The notes beneath the pieces are model-generated. The model did no database searches. It saw only the letters and a program-made list of their open reading frames with translations, and was not told the DNA's origin. From Clostridia bacterium (GTDB lineage Bacteria > Bacillota > Clostridia > Peptostreptococcales > Acidaminobacteraceae): a stretch of 64,000 nucleotides of DNA. How positions within the stretch are numbered: the first letter of the stretch is position 1; each line of letters starts with the position of its first letter. This document shows positions 19,648 to 28,817 of the stretch, one piece after another. Both the position numbers and the translations under genes were made by a program. The DNA is taken from assembly GCA_014859095.1 (NCBI GenBank), contig JACUUV010000006.1, positions 20,180 through 84,179 of the forward strand, in the 5' to 3' direction.

Positions 19648-19687
19648 ATTGCATTCGTTCCCCGATCAAAACATATAAGGAGATATC

Positions 19688-20698
19688 ATGGACGAACTCA
19701 TTTTAGGGTTATTAACCCCGCTATCCACATTTTTATTATTCGCAATCATTGCCATCACACTTTATACCCTTGGAAAAGGCGCTGACATTCTGATTGATGA
19801 GGCAGTGGCCATTTCAGCACATCTACGGATCCCTAAAGCCATTATCGGCGCAACCGTCGTGTCACTTGGAACCACACTTCCTGAAGTGTCTGTTTCAGTC
19901 TTGGCCGCAATCAACGGCAACCCGGATCTCGCACTAGGAAACGCTGTCGGTTCAATTATTGCGGATACCGGACTTATTGTCGGTATAGCGGCACTGATCA
20001 GCCCGATCGTCATCGACTACAAGTCCATCCGCGTCCAAAGTTGGATCCAGCTATTGGCCGGTATTCTTCTGGTCGTATTCGCTCTTCCCGTTTTTTCAGG
20101 TTCAAGTTCGGGTGTGATCACCCAAGGTATGGGATTTGTACTACTCTCTTTCCTCGGTATTTATCTCTATTGGTCTTTCAAGCACTCCAGAAAAGAACAA
20201 TTGGATGAAATTGAAGGTGAAATCAAGGAACATGAAAAAGAAAGTCTGATCAAGCAGTTTTTATTCATGGCTACGGGCATGACCCTTGTCATTCTGTCAT
20301 CAAAAGTTTTGATTCCTGCAGTGGAGATCTCAGCCATCCGTATCGGAGTGCCTCAGAGCATCATCGCCGCGACACTGGTCGCATTTGGCACAAGTCTGCC
20401 TGAATTAACGACAAGTATAAAATCTGTACTTCGTGGCCATGGGGATCTCGCAATAGGCAATATCATCGGAGCCGATATACTGAACGTGCTGTTCGTTGTC
20501 GGTGCTTCCGCAGCTGCGACACCTCTCGGACTTGCAGTGCCGAAGAACTTCTACTCACTTCATTTTCCCGCAATGCTTTTGATTTTGTTCACTTTCAGAA
20601 TTTTTACCCTTAACAAGGGGCATACACTGAACAGAAAAGAAGGCGCATTGCTTGTGTCCTTTTACCTTGTATATCTTGTGCTCAATTACGTGGGCTGA
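19688..20698 (+). CDS. CaCA-family Ca2+(Mn2+)/cation antiporter, YrbG-like
   Basis: 336 residues, about ten membrane helices in two inverted halves. Each half has the alpha-repeat ion-binding motif: GATVVSLGTTLPEVSVSVLA with GNAVGSIIAD in the first, and AATLVAFGTSLPELTTSI with GNIIGADILN in the second. The loop around residues 170-190 is charged and cytoplasmic. The family exchanges Ca2+ for Na+ or H+, but the manganese riboswitch in front suggests that this member exports Mn2+ when it is in excess. ATG start with AAGGAG. Confidence 0.88.
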   Translation: MDELILGLLTPLSTFLLFAIIAITLYTLGKGADILIDEAVAISAHLRIPKAIIGATVVSLGTTLPEVSVSVLAAINGNPDLALGNAVGSIIADTGLIVGIAALISPIVIDYKSIRVQSWIQLLAGILLVVFALPVFSGSSSGVITQGMGFVLLSFLGIYLYWSFKHSRKEQLDEIEGEIKEHEKESLIKQFLFMATGMTLVILSSKVLIPAVEISAIRIGVPQSIIAATLVAFGTSLPELTTSIKSVLRGHGDLAIGNIIGADILNVLFVVGASAAATPLGLAVPKNFYSLHFPAMLLILFTFRIFTLNKGHTLNRKEGALLVSFYLVYLVLNYVG

Positions 20699-20702
20699 CA
20701 AT

Positions 20703-20748
20703 AAAGGATGTCTCGATCATTTTTATTCAAATGATCGAGACATCCTTT
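20703..20748. terminator. Bidirectional terminator between convergent genes
   Basis: A perfect 20-bp stem (20703-20722 with 20729-20748), loop TTATTC, T-rich on both strands. It serves the antiporter gene (+) and the MATE gene (-). Confidence 0.92.
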
Positions 20749-20749
20749 T

Positions 20750-22117
20750 TTATTGATCTATAAATTCTTTTTGAGTCTTAAGCAATCTTTCAAACCAAAT
20801 GTAGACGATCGTTCCTTTGAAGACACTGCTGATGCTGATACTCCACCAGATGCCGTTGAGTCCCAAAAATGTCATCTGACTGAAATAGAGTGCCATGGGG
20901 ATTCTGAGTATATTGAAAACAATACTGGTGATTGCGGCAGGTTTTGTGCGACCGATTCCATTGAATGCTCCGGAAATTGTGATTTCAATGCACATGAAAA
21001 GTTGTGAGAGTCCTAGAATCCTGAGATAATCCACACCCAGTGTTATCGCTTCAGGTTCTCTGATGAAGATCATAAAAAGATATTTCGCTCCGAAAAACAA
21101 AAGCAAAGTATTGAATATGCCCAGAGAAAAGGCCAGTCTCATGGCCGTCCGGTATCCTTTCACCACCCTGGCATATTGCTTGCCACCATAATTTTGACCC
21201 ACAAAAGCGCCTAGTGCCACCGCAAGTCCTGTGGCTGTCATCCAGGTGATGGATTCTATCTGTGAACCGACCTTTTGGACCGCAATAGGAAGCGGACCGT
21301 ATACAGCGATGATTCTTGCGATCACCATGGATATGAATGTGAACAGACCGCTCTGTACAGCCGGGGGTCCACCAAGTCTCATTATATCTGACAACGTCAC
21401 CCATTTGATGGGTTTGATGAGCGTAAAATGTTCAAAGAGCGTATGTTTAAACTTGATGTTATAGACAAAAATGACAAAGACGACGAACTGTGCAAATACA
21501 GTCGCAAGCGCCGCTCCTGCAACCCCCATTTCCGGAAACGGACCAATGCCGTTGATCAAGATGGGGTCTAGTACGATATTGATCACCAGTCCCACAGCGT
21601 TGAACATGAATGGGGTTCTACTGTCTCCACGCCCATTGAATATTCCAGTGAATACCTGATTTGCAAATGGGAACAGAATGCCGATGGCGATAATGGACAG
21701 ATAGCCGATGGCGTTTTTTTCCACCTCCGGACTGCCTGTGTTAAAAAATGAAATCAGACCGGTTTTAAACACCAGCAAAAATGTCATGTACCCCATCGCA
21801 AGAAAGAAAATCAAATGGAGACCACTTCTTGCAAAGTGTTCGGCACGCGCTTCATCTTTTGCTCCGGATGCCTGGGCGACCCTTATTTCAGTACCCGTTT
21901 TGCTCAGCATGATGAACATGTTCGCGAACCACACAAAGAATCCAGCGATTCCAACTGCGGCCACAGCATTTGAACCGAGGAATCCAATCCAAATCATATC
22001 GGTCAGATTATAAGCCATCTGCATAAAACTGGTACCCATGATGGGCAGTGCCATTTTGAGCAGACTGGACAGTATATCGCCTTCGGTCATATCTATCTTT
22101 TTGTTTTTAATTGCCAT
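20750..22117 (-). CDS. MATE-family multidrug/cation exporter
   Basis: 455 residues with twelve predicted membrane helices in two MatE halves. MALPIMGTSFMQMAYNLTDM at the N-terminus and GGPPAVQSGLFTFI at the start of the second half are typical. Such proteins export cationic compounds in exchange for Na+ or H+. Substrate unknown. ATG start with AGAGGTTGAA upstream. It is transcribed alone, away from the divergent SLH-CAP gene. Confidence 0.93.
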   Translation of the reverse strand: MAIKNKKIDMTEGDILSSLLKMALPIMGTSFMQMAYNLTDMIWIGFLGSNAVAAVGIAGFFVWFANMFIMLSKTGTEIRVAQASGAKDEARAEHFARSGLHLIFFLAMGYMTFLLVFKTGLISFFNTGSPEVEKNAIGYLSIIAIGILFPFANQVFTGIFNGRGDSRTPFMFNAVGLVINIVLDPILINGIGPFPEMGVAGAALATVFAQFVVFVIFVYNIKFKHTLFEHFTLIKPIKWVTLSDIMRLGGPPAVQSGLFTFISMVIARIIAVYGPLPIAVQKVGSQIESITWMTATGLAVALGAFVGQNYGGKQYARVVKGYRTAMRLAFSLGIFNTLLLFFGAKYLFMIFIREPEAITLGVDYLRILGLSQLFMCIEITISGAFNGIGRTKPAAITSIVFNILRIPMALYFSQMTFLGLNGIWWSISISSVFKGTIVYIWFERLLKTQKEFIDQ

Positions 22118-22249
22118 TTCAACCTCTTCTAATGAATTTCAAATCCAATATATTATAACACAATTGTTTTGTATTGTTTATAATTTTGTAATACGCCTGT
22201 AAGCTTAATGGGTTATAATTAAAGAGTTAACAATCGAAAGGAGAACTTT

Positions 22250-23809
22250 ATGACAAAAAAGCCAAATGCTTTTTGGGCACTCAAATCCATAGTTGTTTTA
22301 TTGGCTATCACTATAATCACACTAAGCGTTCCAGTATCCTTCGCAGTCACCTTCAATGACGTCTCTGGGCACTGGGCGGAAAAAACCATCAGCAACGTCA
22401 GTGAATACGGCGTCATTTCAGGATACCCCGATGGAAGTTTCAAGCCCGATTCCACAATCAAGCGGATTGAATACCTGGTTCTGGTGATTAAAGCACAGTC
22501 CATTGAAGTCCGTGAACGTGTTGGAACGGAATATTGGGGAAAACCGTTCATCGAAGCGGCAATTGAAGCAAACTATATAAAAGCGGACGAGTTCGGCAGT
22601 ACAGATCTCAGCGTATATGAAAAACCGATCTTAAGACAAGAAATGGCCAGCATCATAACAAAAGCTTACCTGGCAACCGGTGCTACCGTCACAGGTGAGG
22701 CAATCGCTGAAGCCAGTCAAAAGCTGACCGACTACAATACCGTTTCAAACCGGTATCTTGACTCCGTCATTACATCAGTTGCCATTGGCATCATAAACGG
22801 ATATCCGGATTCGACTTTCAAACCCATGCTGAACGCCACCCGTGCGGAATCATCGGTAGTACTCGAAAAGTACCTGGCCACTCTGAACAAGATCGAACTT
22901 GTTACTGACAATCTGGATGCTTCAGGTTATTCTGCTGGTCATGCGTTTGCCACCTTGTCCACACCATTTTCAGTCAATGATATCGAAATCGGTGATTCAT
23001 CAGTGACGGTCAAAGAGATTTACGGGGACCCCGTAAGAATCGATGACAGTGCCTATGGATTCAAATGGTGGGTCTATCACGACAATTATAAGGATTATTT
23101 CTTAGTGGGAGTAAGCAATCAAAAAGTGGTTGCACTCTTCACCGCATCCGATTTGCTCAAATCTTCAACAGCTCTTGCCATGAACCAGAGCAAGGCGGCT
23201 GTGACAAAGGCACTTGGCAATCCTATCAACAGCATATTCAAAGGTGCGGATGAATACATTCAAATGAACAACCAGGAATCTGCCGTATACCTTAAGAACA
23301 ATATATATCTGACCACTTATTTTGACAATCATGATTCTGGAAGGCTTTTCTCAATCATGTTGATCGATTCCGCTGTTGAAAAGGGTATGACCTCTCAATA
23401 TGGCAACTTGACGGATGCCGTCAGAATAAGTTTTGAAAAACAGATTTTTGATCTGAACAACGTTTTTAGACTCGAACATGGCAAACCAATCCTCAGATGG
23501 AGCGAACCGATTGCCAATGTGGCGCGTAAACACAGCAGAGACATGGCCGTCCGCGACTTCTTCGATCATATCAACCCAAGTGGACAGTCGCCGTTTGATA
23601 GAATTGCTGCTGATGGTATCGACTTCAAATTGGCCGCTGAAAACATCGCCGCAGGTTATCTCAACGCTTTCGGAGCGCATGCGGGTTGGGTCAATTCATA
23701 CGGTCATCGCGAAAATCTCGTCAGAACCATTGATTACCTTGGTGTCGGAGTCTACTTCGGTGGTCCGTTCGGCACATATTATACACAAAATTATTTCACA
23801 CCACTTTAA
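22250..23809 (+). CDS. Secreted SLH- and CAP-domain protein
   Basis: 519 residues. Signal peptide (to about 33, ending VPVSFA), an SLH repeat at once (TFNDVSGHWAEKTISNV...GYPDGSFKPDSTIKRIEY), a second region, and another SLH repeat (SVAIGIINGYPDSTFKPMLN, about 180-215). A CAP-associated N-terminal module follows (VKEIYGDPVRIDDSAYGFKW, repeated weakly as VTKALGNPINSIF), then a C-terminal CAP/SCP domain (about 395-515) with HSRDMAVRDFFDH, ENIAAGY and GHRENL. The SLH part should anchor it to the wall; the CAP role is unknown. A TATAAT lies 37 bases upstream of the start. Confidence 0.88.
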   Translation: MTKKPNAFWALKSIVVLLAITIITLSVPVSFAVTFNDVSGHWAEKTISNVSEYGVISGYPDGSFKPDSTIKRIEYLVLVIKAQSIEVRERVGTEYWGKPFIEAAIEANYIKADEFGSTDLSVYEKPILRQEMASIITKAYLATGATVTGEAIAEASQKLTDYNTVSNRYLDSVITSVAIGIINGYPDSTFKPMLNATRAESSVVLEKYLATLNKIELVTDNLDASGYSAGHAFATLSTPFSVNDIEIGDSSVTVKEIYGDPVRIDDSAYGFKWWVYHDNYKDYFLVGVSNQKVVALFTASDLLKSSTALAMNQSKAAVTKALGNPINSIFKGADEYIQMNNQESAVYLKNNIYLTTYFDNHDSGRLFSIMLIDSAVEKGMTSQYGNLTDAVRISFEKQIFDLNNVFRLEHGKPILRWSEPIANVARKHSRDMAVRDFFDHINPSGQSPFDRIAADGIDFKLAAENIAAGYLNAFGAHAGWVNSYGHRENLVRTIDYLGVGVYFGGPFGTYYTQNYFTPL

Positions 23810-23818
23810 GCGCTTAAA

Positions 23819-23866
23819 AGCCCCACACAAACCTTCATTTTATTTAGGTTTGTATGGGGCTATTTT
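23819..23866. terminator. Terminator between SLH-CAP gene and zur
   Basis: A 16-bp stem with one mismatch (23819-23834 with 23846-23861), followed by TATTTT on the + strand; it abuts the stop of the opposing zur gene. Confidence 0.8.
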
Positions 23867-24290
23867 ATTCTTGGCATTTGGGGCAAATTCCCAAAATCTC
23901 CAGGTGATGCTCCAATATTTTATAATGTGTCGATTCACTGAGTCTTTTCTCGTAATCACTCAGTGGACAGCCCTTGATAGGGACAATACTGTTGCATTTA
24001 ACACATACGAGATGGTGTCTATGCTCCATATGGTTCATCTCATAGGTGGACTTGCCATCTGCCTGCAGATTGGACTTCAGCACCAATCCCTTTCTCGTGA
24101 AAAGATCGAGAATCCTATATACTGTCGACAGATTCATCGATTCGCTCTCAGTCTTAGTCAGTTCCATGTAAATGTACTCAGCCGAAATCGGTGCAGATTC
24201 CTTTAAAAGAAAGTTATAAACAGCTTGTCTTTGAACCGTATTCTTAATTCCGCATTTTTTGAAAACTACCTTTAAATCTTTTGATAACAT
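23865..24290 (-). CDS. zur: Fur-family metalloregulator, probable zinc uptake repressor
   Basis: 141 residues from ATG 24290, chosen for the AGAGGTGA 5 bases upstream. Winged helix with NTVQRQAVYNFLL and NLSTVYRILDLF, then the dimer domain with HMEHRHHLVCVKC and the second structural CxxC near the end (CPKC). It is the last gene of znuA-znuC-znuB-zur, so Zur is the natural call over Fur or PerR, and autoregulation is likely. Confidence 0.85.
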   Translation of the reverse strand: MLSKDLKVVFKKCGIKNTVQRQAVYNFLLKESAPISAEYIYMELTKTESESMNLSTVYRILDLFTRKGLVLKSNLQADGKSTYEMNHMEHRHHLVCVKCNSIVPIKGCPLSDYEKRLSESTHYKILEHHLEILGICPKCQE

Positions 24291-24310
24291 TTCTTCACCT
24301 CTTTTGTGTG

Positions 24311-25138
24311 TCAAGAACGTACAAACCGCTTGTATCCCATCATGACGATGAATACTGCGGCATTGATCATCACGATACTGGCTCCCGACGGCAAGTTGTA
24401 CACATAAGACCCAAGGACCCCCACAATGACTGAAAACACAGAAATCATTGAGGAAATCACAATAGTCGACTTAAAGCTCTTTGAGATCTGAAGGGCGGCC
24501 ACCGTTGGAAATATGATCATACTGGAGATCAGCATCGTTCCCACGACTCTTATTCCGAGCACTATGGTCACAGATGTCAAAGTGGCAATCAGATAATTTC
24601 TTCTCTTTGTGGGAATGCCGATGACACTTGAGAATGCCTCATCATGTGTGATCGCAAACAAATCGTTGTAAAAGAAGATCACAGTGAAGATAACGCCAGC
24701 CGCCAAAAATACAGACAACCAAAGATCGGACTTTTGAATGGACAAAATGCTTCCGAACAGATATCCGAACAAATCCACATTGAATCCGCCAGCGACACTG
24801 GATAGGAGTACCCCGAGCGCGACCGAAAAAGAGGAGACAAGTCCAATGGCGGCATCTCCGTGAATTCCCGCTTTTTCATTGAGTTCCATGATCAAAATCG
24901 AAGCCACAATGACTATCGGAATCGATATGAGCAGTGGCGATGCATTTAGGAAAAGTGCGATGGCTACGGTGGCAAAGCTCACATGTGCCAGCCCGTCCCC
25001 GATCATGGAGTATTTTTTAAGCACCAGAAATATGCCAAGCATGGCGCTGCTGAGTCCGATCAGTACGCCAACAATGATGGCTCTTTGCATGAAACCATAT
25101 GAAAGTGCTTCTTTTATCGTATCAAAAATCATGTTCAT
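24311..25138 (-). CDS. znuB: Zinc ABC transporter permease
   Basis: 275 residues from ATG 25138 (AAAGGGGA upstream). ABC-3 family membrane protein with about eight helices; typical segments are GVLIGLSSAMLGIFLVLKKY and MIGDGLAHVSFATVA. Carries zinc (or, less likely, manganese) across the membrane with ZnuC and ZnuA. The start overlaps the end of znuC by 17 bp. Confidence 0.88.
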   Translation of the reverse strand: MNMIFDTIKEALSYGFMQRAIIVGVLIGLSSAMLGIFLVLKKYSMIGDGLAHVSFATVAIALFLNASPLLISIPIVIVASILIMELNEKAGIHGDAAIGLVSSFSVALGVLLSSVAGGFNVDLFGYLFGSILSIQKSDLWLSVFLAAGVIFTVIFFYNDLFAITHDEAFSSVIGIPTKRRNYLIATLTSVTIVLGIRVVGTMLISSMIIFPTVAALQISKSFKSTIVISSMISVFSVIVGVLGSYVYNLPSGASIVMINAAVFIVMMGYKRFVRS

Positions 25139-25844
25139 GATTGTGCATCCCCTTTGCTGTGCCAAAATTCAAATCAAATTCTCCCGAAGGACCAAAGTAG
25201 ACCAGTTCTCGATCGAGTAGCATCATTTTCCTGGTATACCGCTTGATGCTGCTAAGGTCATGTGATACAAGGACTATGCTCGTCTGGTCGACTTTGTTTA
25301 TTTCCTCAATCAAGTTGAAGAAGTCCGCCCTCACTCTTGGATCCAGGGCACTGGTAGGTTCGTCCAGAATCAGCAGTTTCGGATGTGAGACCATGGCTCT
25401 GGCGAGCAGGACCCTTTGTTGCTGACCACCTGACAAATCTCCGATTTTCTTATGCTTAAGTCCGATGATTCCCAGTCTGTCCAAAATCGTATCCACTTTC
25501 AAGTGGTCCTCTTTGGTCAGTCTCTTAGGGAATTTTTTTTGGCCCAAAAGTCCAATCCCTACAATCTCTCTCACTTCAGCTGGAAATAACGTGTTGCCTG
25601 TGACAGCGACTTGAGGCAGATACCCTATGCCATGCTCAAATTTGTTCAGATTGTTATAGACGATTGTACCTTTTTCAAGAGGAACAAGTCCCAATATGGC
25701 CTTCACGAGTGTTGATTTTCCCGATCCATTGGCACCTACAAGACCGATGTAATCCCCCTTTTCAATGGCGAAGCTGATATCGGTCAAGACAATATTGTTC
25801 CCATATCTCACTGTTATATTTTTTGCTTCAATTAATTTATTCAT
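25122..25844 (-). CDS. znuC: Zinc ABC transporter ATP-binding protein
   Basis: 240 residues. Walker A GANGSGKST, signature LSGGQQQRVLLARAM, Walker B LLILDEPTSALD and switch His LVSHD. I use ATG 25844, which overlaps the end of znuA by 8 bp; the upstream TTG at 25853 is unlikely. Middle gene of the zinc uptake operon. Confidence 0.92.
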   Translation of the reverse strand: MNKLIEAKNITVRYGNNIVLTDISFAIEKGDYIGLVGANGSGKSTLVKAILGLVPLEKGTIVYNNLNKFEHGIGYLPQVAVTGNTLFPAEVREIVGIGLLGQKKFPKRLTKEDHLKVDTILDRLGIIGLKHKKIGDLSGGQQQRVLLARAMVSHPKLLILDEPTSALDPRVRADFFNLIEEINKVDQTSIVLVSHDLSSIKRYTRKMMLLDRELVYFGPSGEFDLNFGTAKGMHNHEHDF

Positions 25845-26805
25845 CGTATCCAAGTCCTATCTTCAATCTCTCAAGATTTTCTTTCATAAAGGTGATATAA
25901 GATTTTCCTGCCTCGAACTCTTCTTTCGTGACATTGTGTGCGCCATGCAATAAAAGCATTTCAATGCCAGTTTCCTCCGAAATGACCCTCGATACCTTCG
26001 GATCAATCAGTTCCTCATAAAATATAGCTCTAGCATCGGTTTCTTTGATGGTCTCTATCAGAGCCGCTATCCTTCTTGGTGTAGGTTCCGCATCGGGTGA
26101 AAATCCCTCATAAGGGGACATATGCTCAAGTCCATATCGCTCCACGAAATAACCGAAAGCGAAATGCCCACCGGACAGAATCGTTTTTGAGGTGGTTTTC
26201 GAGAGGGTTTCTCTGATTTCAAGATCGAGGTCCATCAATGCTTTCTTTAAAGTGTTGGCGTTTTCTTCATAATATTCGGCATTTTTTTCATCGATTTCCT
26301 TTAGGGAAGATAAAATATTATCCACCATGACAATGGCCAAATTCGGGTCTGTCCAAATATGCGGATCCATCAGTTCATCATCATGCTCATCTTCATCTTC
26401 ATGTGCATCAAGATCCATCAATTCTATTCCTTCACTCAAATCGACAATTGTAGCATTGATGCTCCCTGTGAGTCTATAGGCCCATGGCTCCATTTCTTTT
26501 CCTGTATATAGAAACAAATCTGAATTCTGAAGCATGACCATGTCCTGGGGTGTCGGTTCGAATGAATGCGACTCAACACCTGGGGGTAATATCAAAATCA
26601 CGTCCGCTTTATCCCCAACTATGCTTCTAGTAAAATCATATTGTGGATAAAGTGAGGTGATAATGCTCAATTTCTCTTCTGGTTCTACTTCCTCACCTGT
26701 AATTTCTTCATTTGCTGCGACCACGTTCTCAATATTCGATTCACAACCACTTAGGGCAAAAACCAGCATTATCGCTATAACAACAGTTAATAATTTTCTC
26801 ATCAT
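25837..26805 (-). CDS. znuA: Zinc-binding lipoprotein of ABC importer
   Basis: 322 residues from ATG 26805 (AAAGGAGG upstream; the longer frame to 26844 lacks a site). Lipobox LSGC near residue 20. Cluster A-I features: TSLYPQYDFTRSI, the metal His of GVESHSFEPTPQD, a His/acid-rich loop AHEDEDEHDDE just before DPHIW (second His), GGHFAFGY (third His) and the terminal Asp/Glu. The His-rich loop is typical of zinc rather than manganese binders. First gene of znuACB-zur. Confidence 0.9.
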   Translation of the reverse strand: MMRKLLTVVIAIMLVFALSGCESNIENVVAANEEITGEEVEPEEKLSIITSLYPQYDFTRSIVGDKADVILILPPGVESHSFEPTPQDMVMLQNSDLFLYTGKEMEPWAYRLTGSINATIVDLSEGIELMDLDAHEDEDEHDDELMDPHIWTDPNLAIVMVDNILSSLKEIDEKNAEYYEENANTLKKALMDLDLEIRETLSKTTSKTILSGGHFAFGYFVERYGLEHMSPYEGFSPDAEPTPRRIAALIETIKETDARAIFYEELIDPKVSRVISEETGIEMLLLHGAHNVTKEEFEAGKSYITFMKENLERLKIGLGYDE

Positions 26806-26818
26806 TTTGCCTCCTTTT

Positions 26819-26839
26819 GTATATTCACTAAGTATATAC
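26819..26839. promoter_or_regulatory. Palindrome at the znuA promoter, candidate Zur operator
   Basis: GTATATTCACTAAGTATATAC begins and ends with the inverted arms GTATAT/ATATAC and lies 14 bases before the znuA start, over a possible -10 (TATACT on the - strand). The element CACTAAGTATAT inside it recurs as CACTTAGTATAT at 26897-26908. It does not match the Bacillus Zur consensus, so assignment to Zur is inference from position. Confidence 0.4.
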
Positions 26840-26853
26840 CACAAAATTAAAAC

Positions 26854-26892
26854 AATAAACGCAAATGCAACTGATTTGCATTTGCGTTTATT
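26854..26892 (-). terminator. Perfect 17-bp inverted repeat, terminator of rluF
   Basis: 26854-26870 pairs exactly with 26876-26892 around loop CTGAT. On the - strand it is followed by a T-rich tract (GTTTTAATTTT), so it most likely terminates the rluF operon 23 bp after the stop codon and insulates znuA. Confidence 0.7.
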
Positions 26893-26914
26893 TTATCACT
26901 TAGTATATTTTGTG

Positions 26915-27616
26915 TCAAGGTTTGAGAAGCGATTTCAATTCTTGTTCTGTTAGGTCACGCCATTTGCCTGTTTTGAGATGATTCAACTCAATGTGCATGA
27001 TCCGTGTCCTTTTAAGAGTGACCACTTCATACCCTAATGCCGAACACATTCTTCTGATTTGCCGGTTAAGACCTTGATTGAGAGTGATTCTAAACATTTT
27101 AGGTTTAACAAGTTCCACTATGCAAGGTTTTGTGACCGTGTGCTTCTTTTTAACCGGATTGAAGATCTTAACCCCTTTTTTCATATTGGCAATGAATGCA
27201 TCATCAATGGGCTTATTCACTGTGACCAGATACTCTTTGTCATGTTCATTTTCCTCTCTGAGAATGGTATTTACAATACTGCCGTCACTTGTCAGCAAAA
27301 TGAGACCTTCAGAATCCTTATCCAATCTTCCAACCGGAAAAATACGTTCTTTGTGATTGATGAAATCAATGATGTTTCCCTTGATATGCCGCTCAGTTGT
27401 GCAGGTCACTCCTACGGGCTTGTTGAATGCGATATACACGTTATCTTTTTTGGGACGTACTGGCTTTCCATCCACTACCACTTTGTCTCCAGGTCGGACG
27501 CTTTCGCCGAGTCCGGCAATCTTTCCGTTGATTTTTACGCGCTTCATCTGAATCCATCTGTCGGCTTCTCTTCTTGAACAGATTCCCGAGGCACTGATGT
27601 AGTTATTTAATCTCAT
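26915..27616 (-). CDS. rluF: 23S rRNA pseudouridine synthase, RluF/RsuA family
   Basis: 233 residues from ATG 27616 (CAGGAG upstream). S4 domain at the N-terminus (RLNNYISASGICSRREADRW), then the catalytic block FPVGRLDKDSEGLILLTSDG with its Asp, and GLNRQIRRMCSALGYEV. This wording (GRLDKDSEGL) is closest to RluF, which modifies U2604 or nearby. Its start overlaps the end of the HD-GYP gene by 14 bp, so it is coupled to a signalling operon. Confidence 0.85.
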   Translation of the reverse strand: MRLNNYISASGICSRREADRWIQMKRVKINGKIAGLGESVRPGDKVVVDGKPVRPKKDNVYIAFNKPVGVTCTTERHIKGNIIDFINHKERIFPVGRLDKDSEGLILLTSDGSIVNTILREENEHDKEYLVTVNKPIDDAFIANMKKGVKIFNPVKKKHTVTKPCIVELVKPKMFRITLNQGLNRQIRRMCSALGYEVVTLKRTRIMHIELNHLKTGKWRDLTEQELKSLLKP

Positions 27617-28817
27617 GTGAACTCCTGTTTTTGGATACAAATGTATCATTATACCTTTCATACGAAGAAGGGATCTCCTGCGAATGTGCATGCAAATCGC
27701 TATATTCATTCATGAGCACTTCGCGTTCCTCATCTGAATCGGCTTGTTCTATTGCGATGTGTCTGATCTCCTCCAGACAAACCACAAATGCGTCTACCAC
27801 ATCCGGGTCAAACTGCATCGACTTGCCCTTTAGAATCATTTCTACGGCAACCTGGTGCGTATACGGCGGCTTGTAGATCCTTCTGCTCACCATTCCGTCA
27901 TAAACATCCGCAACTGTGATGATCCTTCCCGATAGAGGAATTTCACTTCCCTTGATGCCTCTTGGATAACCAAGACCATCCCAACGCTCATGATGGGTAT
28001 ATGCCATTTCCTTGGCCAGATGTAGGAATGCGAGCTCTCCCAAATCCCTTTCAACGGATTCTATCGCATTTTTCCCGAAAGTGGTATGTTTTTTCATGAT
28101 TTCAAATTCATCCGAATTCAACTTGCCACCTTTTTTTAAAATGGCATCCGGAACACCCACTTTACCGATGTCGTGAAGTGGTGATGATTGTACCAGCAAA
28201 TCTATATATTTTTTGTTGATCATGTTTTGGTATTTGGGATTTTTCATCAATTCTTTCGCAATGGTGTGAACATATTCCTTGATTCTTTTGATATGGCCGC
28301 CCGTGTCCAAATCCCTATACTCAGCGAGACTGGCAAAACTCATTATCGCAGCTTGCTGCGTCAACATGAGTTCTTTTGTACGCTCCTCAACTTTGATTTC
28401 AAGAATCTCATTCTGATTCTGGAGTGCTTTTTGAGCAAGTGAAAGCATAAGATGCGTTTTGACGCGTGCCCTGACTTCTTCGATATTGAAAGGCTTGACG
28501 ATATAATCCACGGCACCCAGCTTGAAACCTGTGGTTTTGTTTGCAATATCAGAAAGGGCAGAAATAAATATGACCGGAATATTTTCCGTGATCGCATTTT
28601 CTTTCAGTTTTTCAATGACTGTATACCCATCCATGATGGGCATCATAATATCGAGCAATATGAGATCCGGTCGGATATTTTCTATCGTATCAAGTGCTTC
28701 CTGACCGTCCATCGCCACAGACACTTCATAATCGTCACCTAGAATATTGACCAATATGTCTATGTTTATTCGCGTGTCATCCACTACCAAAATAGTGCAA
28801 TCCTTAAGGGTATTCAT
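27603..28817 (-). CDS. Response regulator with HD-GYP phosphodiesterase domain
   Basis: 404 residues from ATG 28817 (AAGGAGGG upstream). Receiver (about 1-125) with VVDDTRIN, phospho-Asp in LILLDIMMPIMDG and Lys of VKPFN; a helical linker; then HD-GYP (about 165-345) with intact HDIGK and HHERWDGLGYPRGI. The family hydrolyses cyclic di-GMP. A ~60-residue tail follows. It overlaps the kinase gene upstream by 14 bp and rluF downstream by 14 bp, so kinase, regulator and rluF form one unit. Confidence 0.92.
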   Translation of the reverse strand: MNTLKDCTILVVDDTRINIDILVNILGDDYEVSVAMDGQEALDTIENIRPDLILLDIMMPIMDGYTVIEKLKENAITENIPVIFISALSDIANKTTGFKLGAVDYIVKPFNIEEVRARVKTHLMLSLAQKALQNQNEILEIKVEERTKELMLTQQAAIMSFASLAEYRDLDTGGHIKRIKEYVHTIAKELMKNPKYQNMINKKYIDLLVQSSPLHDIGKVGVPDAILKKGGKLNSDEFEIMKKHTTFGKNAIESVERDLGELAFLHLAKEMAYTHHERWDGLGYPRGIKGSEIPLSGRIITVADVYDGMVSRRIYKPPYTHQVAVEMILKGKSMQFDPDVVDAFVVCLEEIRHIAIEQADSDEEREVLMNEYSDLHAHSQEIPSSYERYNDTFVSKNRSSHEIK

